From Bombyx mori (lineage: Eukaryota > Arthropoda > Insecta > Lepidoptera > Bombycidae), in assembly GCF_030269925.1 (NCBI RefSeq), contig NC_085130.1:8692501-8756500 (forward strand): a DNA stretch of 64,000 nucleotides, read 5' to 3'. Positions 10,601-21,104 of this stretch are shown piece by piece. Both the position numbers and the translations under genes were made by a program. The notes under the pieces are model-generated. The model saw only the letters and a list, made by a program, of their open reading frames with translations. It had not been told where the DNA came from and searched no databases. The first letter of the stretch is position 1. Each line of letters opens with the position of its first letter.

Positions 10601-11344
10601 GTAGAACTTTTAGCAATTGCAGAAGCAGTGTCTTATGTCGCGTCATTTGAATCCGGTAATTTTGTAATACTGACGGACTCCAAGAGTGCGTTACAACACT
10701 TGGCTCGATGTACCTCGATCTTTCGAGGCGCACCGATAGCCTACAGGATCCTGGAGACCGTTAGTAAAATGCAGAAAAAGAATATAGTGTTGCAATGGGT
10801 GCCGGCTCATATTGGATTGTACGGAAATGAAGTAGCTGATCGTCTAGCGAAAGAAGCCGTCACTGACGGACTGTTTCTTGATTGTTTACCTTATTTTAGT
10901 GATATTATTTATTTAGTTAGAAGACAATGCATAGATTTTTGGAAAGAATATTTTGACGAGAGATCACGAACTAAAGGTATATGGTATAGAACCATACAGC
11001 CCAGCCTTTCTCGTCTCCCTTGGTTCACAGGAGTAGATATGCATCGAAAACATATTGTGACTGCCTTCAGACTTCGGTCTGGACACATTCCTCTAAATAG
11101 TTTTGGATTTTTGATGAAAATATGCGATTCACCAAACTGTGACGAGTGTGGAGTAGTCGAGGATGCAACCCACATAATGAAGGAGTGTGTACGGAGTGAA
11201 GCGGAGCGCAGCGGCTTTATGTTAGAATTTGATTTATGTGCAATGGATGTAGGCGTCTATAACAGCATCTTGGCCTCCCCTTTGTCGAGGGCAGCCAGAA
11301 TGCTATATAAGTTGGTAGACGTAAGTATAAAGCGTCGCGCTTAA
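7625..11344 (+). CDS. I-clade LINE ORF2: endonuclease, reverse transcriptase, RNase H
   Basis: 1239 aa, uninterrupted. The apurinic-type endonuclease lies at residues about 10-225 (QWNAQS, SETW, GDFNAHH, and SDHLF as the closing active-site motif). The reverse transcriptase lies at about 440-760, with FRPIAMMS, a GLAQGDPISP loop and YADD near residue 655. RNase H lies at about 955-1085 (YTDGS, YVELLAIAEA, LTDSKSAL, then HIGLYGNEVADRLA), so the D-E-D-D set is visible. A Cys/His motif near residues 1165-1182 (CDECG, then HIMKEC) ends the protein. It nicks target DNA and copies the element RNA in place. RNase H and a single long ORF2 point to the I clade rather than jockey. Confidence 0.92.
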   Translation: MDKNKKPVKLTILQWNAQSLRPKLLEFENILFKEKVHIATVSETWLESNNRLKITNYIIYRRDRDDGYGGVAIFVHKSINSQLFDIQNNSPGLEIIGIKVHNCRDIEYIFSVYCAPSVRTSQQDWDVLFSLVSKKALILGDFNAHHTNWSNKSDARGLQIFEAITDNKFISLNDGKSTRLRFNNNNNQLQHSAPDISFVSSDLALLFDWRILNETLGSDHLFIKITNSFDVLPRNILRRNFKLADWGGYKTLLESLCSNYIVSENLQIGYDHFIEYLNIAADVHVPYIRYNTDPSSTFSPKPYWNADLSRSVAIRRLALSTFRRNPTPRNLKLLNEKIRDSQKLIRNTRDKAWQGYCTAIDGATTQSEMWQRMQWFKGRRTSKQYVSDENASTLLYSMTPDYVSPKIPSFSSCNHKLEIPITSQELERCIRAKDTAPGCDNISYSMIKHLPENALVMLLSLYNRFYDTGFVPAQWRDIAITPVPKPGRDPHSASAFRPIAMMSCLCKIFHSILRNRLEWFIEKNNLLSPDTTGFRKSRSTLNNLVDLVSQIHSAFSVNNLTIGCFLDIDNAYNNINIKSLIQTLDQIGVGNKMCRYLWNFLKIKKLRIYTGNSYICRSSGQGLAQGDPISPLLFNIATMHICSYITNDAVSISQYADDFVLYTSISNISEGANCLQTSLNKMITSLSEIGLEISSSKSKVCIFKRGYRREHVNLFINNIPLQVVDCVKYLGFWLDRSLKWNKHIEELIEKCSKTLKFFKVLAGSGWGVHPDHLRRLYISIVRSRLDYGSFLYDNAVKSKTVKLDRLQNQCMRVIGGFVKSTPIHVMEWELNLQPLFVRRYYLAGKFWLKAKSFKDNKLIVSLNRLVELCRDVVYWRRRKKPLLVTVHESLDIYPIYTSQQMECFSLDTWVSSVDLSNIIKTKIDDLEKAKRTYNCDFVKRTCNQYLNLNYSNYYSIYTDGSQEGDESGLAVFDPQTQGSIKVKLAAKVSIMYVELLAIAEAVSYVASFESGNFVILTDSKSALQHLARCTSIFRGAPIAYRILETVSKMQKKNIVLQWVPAHIGLYGNEVADRLAKEAVTDGLFLDCLPYFSDIIYLVRRQCIDFWKEYFDERSRTKGIWYRTIQPSLSRLPWFTGVDMHRKHIVTAFRLRSGHIPLNSFGFLMKICDSPNCDECGVVEDATHIMKECVRSEAERSGFMLEFDLCAMDVGVYNSILASPLSRAARMLYKLVDVSIKRRA

Positions 11345-11452
11345 ATTTTTTGTGTAAACTTTGAGGGTGACGTCTCGAAATCGAGAAAACCCTCTTTATA
11401 AAATAAAAAAAAAATAAAGAGAAAAAAAAAAAAAAAAAAAGAATTGAGCTTC

Positions 11453-12552
11453 GAAGAAAAGTTTATTCTTATTCTTTATTAGACTTTATTCTAGTTGCAG
11501 TGTCGGTTAGAGAAGCTTGCACAGATACTGCATGGAATAAATAGTCATTATAATTATAAAATATATTTCTGTTTACATACCATACAATTTTCATAGTTCA
11601 AATATGAATTTGGATTGATATGAATTTATTTCGATTATCAAAATAATTTGTATTAAACATTTATATTTCCTCAAAATTTCTATTTTTATAATAATGACTG
11701 TGACCACCCCATAAATCACAAAATTAAAAATATTAAAGATAACTTATTTTTAAATCATATATTAAAAATTATAAACAGATCGCGAATTAAAATATTATAT
11801 TATGCCTATCATTCTTAAATAATTCAGTAATGAATTTTCGCATCGCCGCGCCGTATATAATTAATATGAATAATAGGGTATTGCCCACTGTGCTAAAAAA
11901 AACATAAATTATGTTTTTTTGATAGATCTACAAACAAGCAAGTGAGTAATGCTATGTTTCCATAAATAAAAAGGCAAAAAAAAATTAAAGAAAGATATTA
12001 TGCACAAGTTCAAATGCATATGTATTGTGCTAAAAGTAAAACTTGCTACTTTTGTGTAGCATCCAGCAACTTTGAAAAAACTAATCAGGTCACTATAATT
12101 AGTAGGTATTGATTTTGATTCCGAGTAAGTTGCACAGTTGTTAGATAATGTAGTTTCTTTTTGGAAGAATAACAATTTTCTAATCCTACACAAAAATGTA
12201 ATGTTAAATATTTAAAAAAAACTTTATACCTATTTTCCTTTTAGGGAGTACAAAATATTGATGTGTACAAAGTGAATGTGATTTAATAAAAATAATATTT
12301 CAATTTAAATTATGTTTTATTAAAAATTATTCTTAACATACAGGTACAAAGGTTACATAACATTAATATTTATTCCTTTTCATATATATAAGCCCATATT
12401 TAGCACATTTGTGGAAAACAGAATCAAAATAATAATGAGTTGCTAGCCATAGAAGACCAGCATAAAAGTCTTATTAAAATCTGTTCAGTAGTTTTTGAAT
12501 GAAGAGTGAAAATACTTACAAAACTTTCTATTTATAAGTAAGGATTACTTAT
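11453..12552. other. Palindrome spacer, right part
   Basis: AT-rich DNA following the I element. No intact gene was seen. It probably contains the 3' flank of the minus-strand transposase remnant that begins at 12553. Confidence 0.35.
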
Positions 12553-12960
12553 TTAATTAAAGAGTTTTGTAGGTGGCAAACTATCTAAAAACTTTCTATT
12601 TTCCACCAAGTTGACATCAATTATCCTTCCTGCATATATATTTATTGTATTGTTTTTTTTATAGTCTAACAAGGGGTGATATTACATTTGCAATTTCTGG
12701 GAGTTTGTTGAAAAATATATTGCTTGCTTGACTTACAGATAAATCGAAATCATCAGCCAATTGAGAGAATGTTCTATTTAATGTTATTCTCATCAGACAT
12801 AATATAATATTTTGTTCAGAAACATTTTATGTTTCTCAATCAAGCCTATTATGAAACATAATTCTTGTGGAAGACCAATATATAAACGTTGTTTATTTTT
12901 CACTTTAGATAAAGTTGTTAACACATTCATTTTTTCAACTTTTTAGTCTTCTTGAGAGCT
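12553..12960 (-). pseudogene. Remnant of a DDE (HTH_Tnp_4 / DDE_Tnp_4 type) transposase
   Basis: Read on the minus strand, 12787 down to about 12660 encodes a helix-turn-helix segment: RTFSQLADDFDLSVSQASN, then FFNKLPEIANVI. This is the pattern of the HTH domain in front of DDE_Tnp_4 transposases of Harbinger/ISL2EU-like elements. From 12633 to the stop at 12553 comes AGRIIDVNLVENRKFLDS, then LPPTKL. This resembles the segment between the catalytic acids (G-R-x-S-D-x-x-L-V-E). The intervening catalytic stretch and everything after it are missing, and upstream frames are shifted, so it is an internally deleted copy. It continues the transposase exons of the right arm on the same strand. Confidence 0.55.
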
Positions 12961-13004
12961 ATAGTCTGAAGTGCACAAGTCTTTGATGGAGTGGAGATAT
13001 AGAG

Positions 13005-14753
13005 AGATAACTCATAGTCAACAGTTGATCCTTCTGTTGCTGGTGCATTTGACTCATCACTGTCAAATTTGTCCTCAGGAACAACAGTTTTTTTTTTTTT
13101 TTTTTGCTGGTTCTGATTGTTTACTTATACTTGCTTCAGATATATTAAGGGGTGATGTGGCAATACACACTTGCCTTGCCTTTGTGTTCCTGTGCTGGAG
13201 CTACTTGGATAGCTTTGTCATTACTACACCTATTTTCAAGTGGCTGGACATCTGGAAATATGAAATAATGTTAGCAATTTCCAACAAACGTATAGTTTGT
13301 AAATATATAGGATTATATGTGTACTGTCGTAGTAGTAGTAGTAGTATTTAACTTCCTAGTCATCATCATCAGCCCATATAATATATCCCCATGCTGGACA
13401 CTGGCCTTCACTACCATTGAGAGGGTTTTTAGGCCTTAGTCCACCACGCTGGCCTATTGCTGGTTGGTGGATTACACACCTAAGAAAATCCTAAGAACAT
13501 TTAGGTGTGCAGGTTTCATCACAATGTTTTCCTTCACTGTTAAAGTAAGTAAGTGATATTACACTGTGATAAATTTTCATTTTCACAAACTTCCTAGTAC
13601 CTTATGTAATAGGAACTGAGATCCACTTGCCCATTTTGGCTACTTCCACTAACTAACTAACTATTCTCATTTTTTCTGATATTGTTATTTGATTAGGAGA
13701 TCTGTGAGTGTAACTAATTATTGACAGTTACACCTACCTTGACTACAAGATGGCAAAGGTATAATAATACGACACATCTCATTTTTAGTTGTCTCTTCAA
13801 TTTCCTTGATAATAGTGAGTCTTTGCCGTTTCACAAATGCAGGCCGAGGTTCACTATGAGTGAATTTTCGTTTTCTATCTGCCCGACAATCGAATTTGGA
13901 TGGTAAACAGTTTGGTTTCATTCGAATTCATTTAATGGAGCTCATTATCTTGTATTGCATATAATTCTCCATGTAGTTTTCCAGCTAAAACATGAAATAA
14001 TTTTCCAACAATTTCAATACATAACCTATAAAAAAAATATTAAAATGTTATTTTACTAATGTTAGGAATATAATTTCGACTGTGTCAAAATGTTATTATA
14101 ATGTATACCTACATTATCTCTTGAAAGATAAATAATGAACATATTTACTTATTTGTTTATATTACCTATGTGAACTCTTAACCTATCTTTTTTATACCTT
14201 CATAGCGATAGGTATATAGGAGGATGGAAAAAATGTATTTGGTCTAACTTTACGCGAATGCACATTATTTTATTTATTTTGTTTTTAATTTTTTTAATTA
14301 AACTGTATACCAATTAATTAATCCTTCAGGATTTATAATTGTTTTTTTTTCACGATTAAAACCGCGTAGAAAGTTTAGGCATTATAGTTGACGCATGCGC
14401 CATAGATTATACACTTATGGCATGCGCAGTACACATTTTTTGTATACATTTATTCAACTAATACAATTAATTAAACAAAAAATGAGTAATTTCGAAAGAG
14501 AACAAACGTATTTTATATAAGAACAATCGAAAATGAATATTTACGAGTAATTAAGGACGAAAAAATATTAAAAATTGCAATCGAGGGGCTAACTTTTAGA
14601 TATATTTTTAATATTTTTTTTAAAATAAATAAATGGGGAACAAACAATTATTAACAGTGAACAATCAAGAACAAATGATGAACAAACGAATTAATAGAAA
14701 ATAAGTAGAAAACAGGAAAAAAAAAATTTTTTGAGGGGCTAACTTCATTCACC
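13005..14753 (-). repeat. Right arm of the large inverted repeat
   Basis: 1749 bp, the inverted near-identical copy of 3947-5693. It carries the same transposase exons (67-aa frame at 13718-13921, minus strand) and the same retroposon. It ends 222 bases upstream of the glyoxalase I start codon, so the arm forms part of that gene's upstream region. Confidence 0.85.
13350..13598 (-). mobile_element. Retroposon with (tgatga) tail, right-arm copy
   Basis: Inverted counterpart of 5102-5350, with the same flanking duplication (aacttcctagt on the plus strand at 13350-13360 and 13588-13598). Its presence at the same place in both arms means it was inserted before the arm was duplicated. Confidence 0.7.
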
Positions 14754-14975
14754 TAAATTTTCTCAAATATATTAAGTGTATAATCTATGGTAAATTTGTC
14801 GCTCGTGTAGGCCGCTGTAAGTTGATTAAATTTAAATTGCAATTATTTCGGAGGAATCGTATAGTCACACACTAATTACAAAAATCACAACAAATCCAAT
14901 TTAGCTTTTTCTTTTATTAAATAATTTTAGGTTAGAACTGAATTTAATATTTTTTTCTAGACAACTAATAAAAAA
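14754..14975 (+). promoter_or_regulatory. Upstream region of glyoxalase I
   Basis: Short stretch between the right arm and the start codon. A good acceptor (ttttttctag) at 14951-14960 lies 15 bases before the ATG, which suggests a non-coding first exon further upstream, perhaps within or beyond the palindrome. No TATA box stands out. Confidence 0.3.
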
Positions 14976-17900
14976 ATGGCCCAAGGGATTTCTCCACAAG
15001 AAATAGAGGCTCTATGCCAGACGCCAGATCCCACTACCAAGGTAAATAAATTTAATAATAAATTGTTATAGAAATAGTTTTTTAAAGATATATTAATTGC
15101 TGACGTTCATGGGTGACGGTAATCACTCATCATCACGTGGGCCGTATGCTCGTCTGCCTATAAGGGCAATAACAAAAATAATTTAAAAAATAAGTACAAA
15201 TTGCAACTTAGTTATTAATTATGTATGTACCCGAATGCGATTAATAAATCACTTTTTAAGTTCTCATCTAACTCATCTATTCTTTTCTATTTGTGCCATT
15301 AAGCAATCATCCTATCCAACTTATCAATAAAAAATTTATTGTGGTTTTTTTTTTCATTGAAACATCAACAAAATTCCATGGTGGCTTTTGTATTTATTGA
15401 AGTGTATTCACAATATGAATTGTAGTAGCTAGTCGATAATATAACAATAACTTGTCTATATCTTGACTATCAAGTGTGTTTTGTATAAAACTAACATGAA
15501 GTTTTATCACTGCTTATCATGTTTATTATCGGGTACATTTGACCTTAGCCAAAATATTTTTCAATCATAAATGGTTACATAAAGACAGATAAACGAAATC
15601 TGAATAGTGATTATGCGAGATACAACTATTCTAAAAGTCACTCTAAATAATATCATTATAATTAAAACTACCTTAATGGCCTTATAAAAATTAAATAGGT
15701 AACTCATCAGTTACTGCGCTGTAGGCAAAGGCTTGGCTCTGCCCCTGGCATTGCTGAAGTCCATGGGCGACGGTAACCACTCACCATCAGGTGGGCTGTA
15801 TGCTCGTCTGCCTAGAAGGGCAATAAAAAAAATCACAATAAGTGTGGAGTATTCGAAACTTCAGAAATGATAAAAATAATACCATATTAAACTGTAAAAG
15901 TTGGTTTATTAATGTCTATGACTCTTCACAACTGAAGAAAATACTATAACCTTATTAGTTAAGCTGACAGTGAGTCTTCTATGGATCTTAATATTCTCAA
16001 ATGAACGTTTTTGTCTCATATGTGGTTCCAGCATCCTGAAGGCTGGAAAATTCCTAGCTTGACCAGCTAGGCAAGTGCTAGCTAAGCTGTTGAATGTAGA
16101 ATGTTTGTTTGTTTTCCGATAATTTGCTGGAAATGCCTCTGTAAAGGATACAAAAGAAATAGAGGCAAGTACGGGGAGTCTTCCGAGAATTGTATTCACA
16201 GCTCTGGCACTCTTTACTGCACATTTCTGCCGCAAGTAAACCTCTCTTTTTGTTTGTAAATTACAATGCAATTGGTATATGTCCAAGTATAGGGATGCTC
16301 ACATTGTCGCAATATACACTGGTAAAACTTACTCAACTTATTTGCCGTGAACACTAAAAGAAAATATTGTGCTATTTATGTTTACAAGTGGTACTCTTTT
16401 AAATTTGTATTAAACAACTACTTATCAAATACCACAAAGTTAAATCTCAGTTTAAATGTGGAATAGGTCAATACCAACCTATTTAATATGCAATTAAAAC
16501 TAATTTTACCATATTATCAATAAATTTCCAATATTTCGAATAATTAACAGTTTTTTGTGGTCATGGACCAACTGATAGGACTAAATATAACATAGGAGGA
16601 TTGGTCTAAATTGTGGCAACCTGATGTTTGTTAACATATATAATGTATCAATAGTTTTCTTCTAACTTAAGTTTATCAACCTTGTGTCTGTTATACCCTG
16701 GTAGACCTGGTAGATCATTCAGTAAGGTAGTTGTTTTTTTTTTTTGGGAACTTACAGTAATATTAATAAGTCACTTTATAGTAATTGACCTTTGCACTAA
16801 TTTTAACCTTACAAAATTAACTACTAAAATCGTATTTCATGTTCCAGGATTTTATGTTCCAACAAACAATGTACAGGATCAAAGATCCAAGGAAGACTAT
16901 ACCTTTTTACACTGGTGTCCTCGGAATGACATTACTTAAGCAACTGCATTTTCCAGCAATGAAGTTTTCGTTGTTCTTTATGGGCTATGAGAATCCAGCT
17001 GAAGTACCGAGAGACGATGACGCCAGAACTAAATGGGCCATGACTAGGAAAGCCACGTTGGAATTGACATAGTAAGCCTTTTTTTATTTCTCTTCCATCT
17101 ATACCAAAACTATGCTGTTATACATTAGCTACTACTATACCTAATGTTAGATCTGACTTATGTCTCAATTGTATTTGTATACTGGTGGTAGGAGCTCTCG
17201 TGAGTCCGCACGGTTAGGTACCACCACCCTGCCTATTTCTACCGTGAAGCAGTAATGCGTTTCGGTTTGAAGGGTGGGGTAGCCGTTGTAACTATACTGA
17301 GAACTTAAAACTAGATGTCTATGGGCTCCAGTGACCACTTAACACCAGGTGGGCTGTGAGCTCATCCAACCATCTAAACAAAGTTGCAAGTGTTTCAAGG
17401 GATTTACATTTTAATTCTATAAACCCTACTGAATTTGCTTTTAATTTATTTGAATGAATGATTGAGTGAAATAAGCTCTGAAAACTGTTTACTGTTGTGT
17501 ATACTAAATTGTCACCGGAGCCCAATGTGAATGTCATTTTGAAAGATGAGGCTTAGATTTTGTATCAGCTACCTGAACCCTCAAACCTGAATTTACAACT
17601 ATTTAGTAGCAGACATAGTGGGGATAATGGTACTTATTCAACTTACACTAATCTCTATATTTTCAGTAACTGGGGAACAGAGAGCGACGACTCAAGCTAC
17701 CACAACGGTAATTCAGATCCTCGCGGTTTCGGACATATTGGTATACTTGTGCCGGATGTGGATGTGGCGTGTGCTAGGTAAGGGTAATACACGAGTCTGG
17801 TTGTAGTGTTGACCACGGGAACCCCCCTACTCTGACCGGGTTCTGACCCCAGACGAAGATCAGGCGTCGGGTGTAAGAATGCAGGGGAGTGGTTTAGTGC

Positions 17901-19229
17901 GGTAGAGCCCTAAGACTCCTTGGGCCCGCAGTCTGCTCCCAACATCATCAGAACGTTAAGTCCCGCAAACCCCGCGCGCACCCTAGGCGCGGGGACCTCG
18001 TAGTAGGGTTGGCCAGCGACCCGAAAATAAAAAGTTTACCCTTACCTTACACTAAACCAAACTGTCTAATCAATAAAATATATAAGGTAATCGTTTCCAA
18101 AGAAATAATAGCAAGAAAATCAATGTATGAACTCATTATAAACATAACCAGTGAGCGACATTGGGATATTGACCTAATGCATAATTTACTAAAACAAATT
18201 TGACAGTAGAATTATTAAATGTTATTGTTACAAAGATCTATAAGGTATATAATTTATTGAATATAGGTAAGCTTAGGTACATGCAGTATATAATCTTATA
18301 TCTTTAAACGAGCAATTCTTGTATATAAATATGTATATATAATCTGAATCTCGGAAATGGTTTCAACGATTTTCATAAAATTTAGTATATAGGGAATTTC
18401 GGGGGCGATCGATCTAGCTACGATTTATTTTCAGAAAATGTTGTTTTATTCGTGTTTTCCATAATCAACTTTATCGATAATCAACTTAAACATAAACTTT
18501 TTTTTATTGAAAGAAAATAAATCATATAATATAATATCAATATGTAATTCGTATTTAAACATAATTTCTAAAAAACACAATTTATCACCAAAAATAAAAG
18601 AGCAAAGCTAAGTCATCCTCTAGTCTAATATTAAGTTACAAGATCTGTTCAAATCACTCCTTCAATTACTAAATATAGTTAGGGTTGGCACCGATTCAAC
18701 TGAGGAATAATAAACTCGATTTGATGTTGAGTCTAGGATAATCAAGTATAGCGTAAATAAGTTAAAAAGTTAAAAGCTTATTAAGGCGAACAAGAATTGC
18801 AGGATTCTGTACAATTTTGGTTTTGTGTGTTGAACTGGTTGGATCTGTCCTGTATGATTTTGATTTTGTAGTGTGTTAGTCAGGGTACTTATTCTCCTTA
18901 CAGTAAAAAGCTTGTATAAAATACACATGTTACATAAGCAAACTGAGATATTACCCAATATGTGTAGCTGAGTTTATAAAAATAAAACATTAGATATCAA
19001 TATTGAATTTCATAAATTAGAACTAAACGCAAAAAGTACTTCAGAAAAATATTCCTACACACAATACTGATATGCTGATACTAAAACTATATACTTCTTT
19101 CATTCCAGATTTGAGCAGCTAGGTGTTAAATTTATTAAACGTCCCAACGATGGTAAAATGAAAGGCCTAGCTTTCATTCAAGACCCGGACGGTTACTGGA
19201 TAGAAATATTCACAAGTAATGTTGTTTGA
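14976..19229 (+). CDS. Glo1: Glyoxalase I (lactoylglutathione lyase), four coding exons
   Basis: Converts the hemithioacetal of methylglyoxal and glutathione to S-lactoylglutathione in the cytosol. Coding exons: 14976-15041, 16848-17071, 17667-17777 and 19109-19229. All have GT-AG borders and compatible phases (0, 2, 2), giving 173 aa. Exon 1 reads [10 protein letters not shown]. Exon 2 carries [34 protein letters not shown] and ATLELT. Exon 3 has [22 protein letters not shown]. Exon 4 has [17 protein letters not shown] and the stop. Zinc ligands expected from the human enzyme are present: Gln in FQQT, Glu in LELT, His in GHIGI and Glu in WIEI. Length and order match the animal single-domain enzyme. 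Intron 1 holds SINE-like repeats, intron 2 a Bm1 SINE and intron 3 a LINE tail. AATAAA signals lie at 19476 and 19574. Confidence 0.95.
15104..15176 (+). repeat. SINE/LINE tail fragment (ctcgtctgcctayaaggg family)
   Basis: Short decayed copy of the repeat seen better at 15715-15832 and 20595-20720. It shares gggtgacggtaatcactcat and tatgctcgtctgcctataag, then an A-rich end. It lies in Glo1 intron 1. Confidence 0.5.
15715..15832 (+). repeat. SINE/LINE tail (ctcgtctgccta family) in Glo1 intron 1
   Basis: Reads ggcttggctctgcccctggc, then cgacggtaaccactcaccat, caggtgggc, tatgctcgtctgcctagaag and an A tail. It closely matches 20595-20720. This is a common lepidopteran retroposon 3' end; I do not know its formal name. 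Confidence 0.6.
15909..16286 (-). other. 125-codon minus-strand frame in Glo1 intron 1, unassigned
   Basis: An open frame with a phrase ([16 protein letters not shown]) faintly like the thumb region of R1-clade reverse transcriptases (A-x-x-A-x-A-L-G-R-L-x-P). Nothing else in it supports a family. It is most likely a decayed LINE piece or chance. Confidence 0.2.
17181..17382 (+). repeat. Bm1 SINE, 5'-truncated, in Glo1 intron 2
   Basis: Starts actggtggtagg and runs through gtgagtccgcac, gtgaagcagtaatgcgtttc, cttaacaccaggtgggctgt and gagctcatcc. This is the standard Bm1 body without its tRNA-derived head. Confidence 0.85.
17790..18035 (+). mobile_element. LINE 3' tail fragment in Glo1 intron 3
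   Basis: GC-rich stretch with gagtctggttgtagtgttga, cgggttctgacccc, cttgggcccgcagtctgctc, cctaggcgcggggacctcgt and an A-rich end. Related copies lie at 40450-40640 (plus) and 41748-41915 (minus). It is probably a non-LTR tail, clade not determined. Confidence 0.5.
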
Positions 19230-20520
19230 ATGTGTACTGTATTGAAAGATACCGGTGTAACACATGGAAAGCCACTCATCAATCCAGCCATACCAACAAA
19301 ATGCCTATATTTATTCAAAGTTTTACAATATTGCTGTATTAAACAATCAGGCAGCAGTAACAAAATTAGTATAAAATAGCTGGCTAGCTAAAAACAGTGT
19401 CAATTAAATTATTGTAACGTGATATCTGTGTCACCGGTTCCATAAAAAAAACTACATTGGGGACACAAATCAGCAAATAAACTGCAATGTATTGTTTTTT
19501 TTATTACCATTATTCAAGTTGTGTTAATTTCTTTATAAAAGCAATTGTACACATTAAACAGTACAATATAAAAAATAAACTAGGACAGTTTGGGGGGAAA
19601 CAACAGCCAATGTTGTCCACGGTGAGCTATGCTATGCTGTCATGCTAACATAACTCCATAAATGTGTTGATGGTTTTCTTAAACATATGTTTTAAGCAAT
19701 AATTGAAATTCCTGTGGGATATTGTTGTAAAATTCCTTAAAAGATTAGGTTTTTTATTTTATTCCATATTCTAGCCGTTGGAAAGTAAGCCTATGATTGT
19801 TCCCGGTACCCATATTGTGCGCTGCAATAATTAAATAAAATCTATTTTAACGATTTAGCTCTTAACATAATGAGGAACAAGAAACAAAAGATGACTAAAA
19901 TTGTGACTAATCATTGTATACACCCAAATGACGTCACTAGTGACGAAGGCAATTTTTCCTTTCACTATGTACTTCTGTTTCTTTTTTTTTAAATTCTCCA
20001 GAAATATAACATGTACATTAATTTGTCCTGATTTCGGTACATTGAATTTTCAAATATTGAATTAACACAACTAAGTTCTGAAATATTTGATATAATCTGT
20101 AAAAAGTTGTCTATATATGTGAAAAACGATTTTGGAATGTGGTTATTCCTCTGTCTATACCTAATTCATAGAGAAAAACAGTTAATGTATTTCTTTTTAT
20201 TTGAAATATTGTTGATTTTATGGAAAAAAATATTAATATGTAAGTACTAACATATATTTGACGTTATATACAAATATACTCGTAATATATATATTTTTTT
20301 GTATTTGTAAATAATAAATGATTTATCATTGTTGCTATGTCGTTTATTTTTTTTGTAAAGAAAATAGCCGCCTTTATAATTCATGCCCTACCTGATTTTA
20401 AGTGGGCACTGGAGACTAGACAATGTTAATGTCACCACATATCTTAAGACATGAGATAGTCTGGGTTGTATAGATATATTAAACGAATACACGCCCAACT
20501 CCAAACCAGGATTGATTGTA
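19230..20520. other. Glo1 3' flank and AT-rich intergenic DNA
   Basis: Contains candidate poly(A) signals AATAAA at 19476-19481 and 19574-19579. The remainder is AT-rich with no gene or named repeat recognised. Confidence 0.4.
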
Positions 20521-20521
20521 C

Positions 20522-20594
20522 TACTAGCTGACCCGGCAGACTTCGTAGTGCCTCAATCGATAAATAAAATACCTAAAGTTATAAAAAATATAAG
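20522..20594 (+). repeat. Fragment of a 'ctagctgacccggcagactt' repeat
   Basis: The opening ctagctgacccggcagactt cgtagtgcctcaatcgataa matches 59397 onward. It is cut off where the next retroposon tail (20595-20720) begins. Confidence 0.5.
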
Positions 20595-20720
20595 TTATAT
20601 AGCGGTAGGCAGCGGCTTGGCTCTGCCCCTGGCATTGCTGAAGTCCATGGGCGACGGTAACCACTCACCATCAGGTGGGCCATATGCTCGTCTGCCTACA
20701 AAGGCAATGAAAAAAAAAAA
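20595..20720 (+). repeat. SINE/LINE tail (ctcgtctgccta family)
   Basis: Same repeat as 15715-15832: ggcttggctctgcccctggc, caccatcaggtgggccatat, gctcgtctgcctacaaaggc, then an A run. Confidence 0.6.
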
Positions 20721-20883
20721 AAATATATATATATATGTCGTGGATAACGACTTAGTAATATTAAGACGGTGGTTTTAATTATTATTTTAAATGATGAAAT
20801 GTTGTTTTGATAAATATCACAAAATGAAGGGTAGACTCCGTAACGCCACAGTATAAAATGGCGGTACGTGGACAGAGTCGTGG

Positions 20884-20918
20884 CATTCTCGCTCACGACT
20901 CGGTCGTGTGCGGACGTG
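20884..20918 (+). promoter_or_regulatory. Internal promoter of Amy copy 1: initiator plus DPE
   Basis: GCATTC with A at 20885 taken as +1, then GGACGTG at 20912-20918, which is +28 to +34. This is the spacing of the downstream promoter element in jockey-type LINEs. Copies 2 and 3 keep the same spacing with otherwise different sequence. Confidence 0.6.
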
Positions 20919-21104
20919 CTTTCCGATCCGTTGCTCGCTTGTGATCTACGTCTCGGAACTTACAGTTGTGCGCGACAGTGTAGTGACCGTGAATACCCCA
21001 TACCAACTGTCTTTTTCAAGGCAAAAAGGATCGCTACGATCAGGCTTTCTGTGGCACTCTCACAGGCTAGCGATCTTCCCAAACCCTCTCTTACCCCCGC
21101 TGAC

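Larger units (their letters stand above)
6049..11452 (+). mobile_element. Full-length I-clade LINE with 12-bp target duplication
   Basis: The element proper is 6061-11440 (about 5.4 kb). It lies between exact direct repeats gaattgagcttc at 6049-6060 and 11441-11452, and ends in an A-rich tail. The first bases with the flank read TCAGTC, matching the arthropod initiator TCAGTY with A at position 1 of the element. It has a 5' UTR of 156 bases, ORF1, and ORF2 with endonuclease, reverse transcriptase and RNase H, the architecture of the I clade. Both ORFs are open, so it may be an active or very recently active copy. It sits inside the spacer of the inverted repeat. Confidence 0.9.

Noticed and set aside
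16682..16939. Frame beginning [13 protein letters not shown] upstream of Glo1 exon 2
   Set aside because: Runs through the intron acceptor and is out of phase with the glyoxalase coding sequence.
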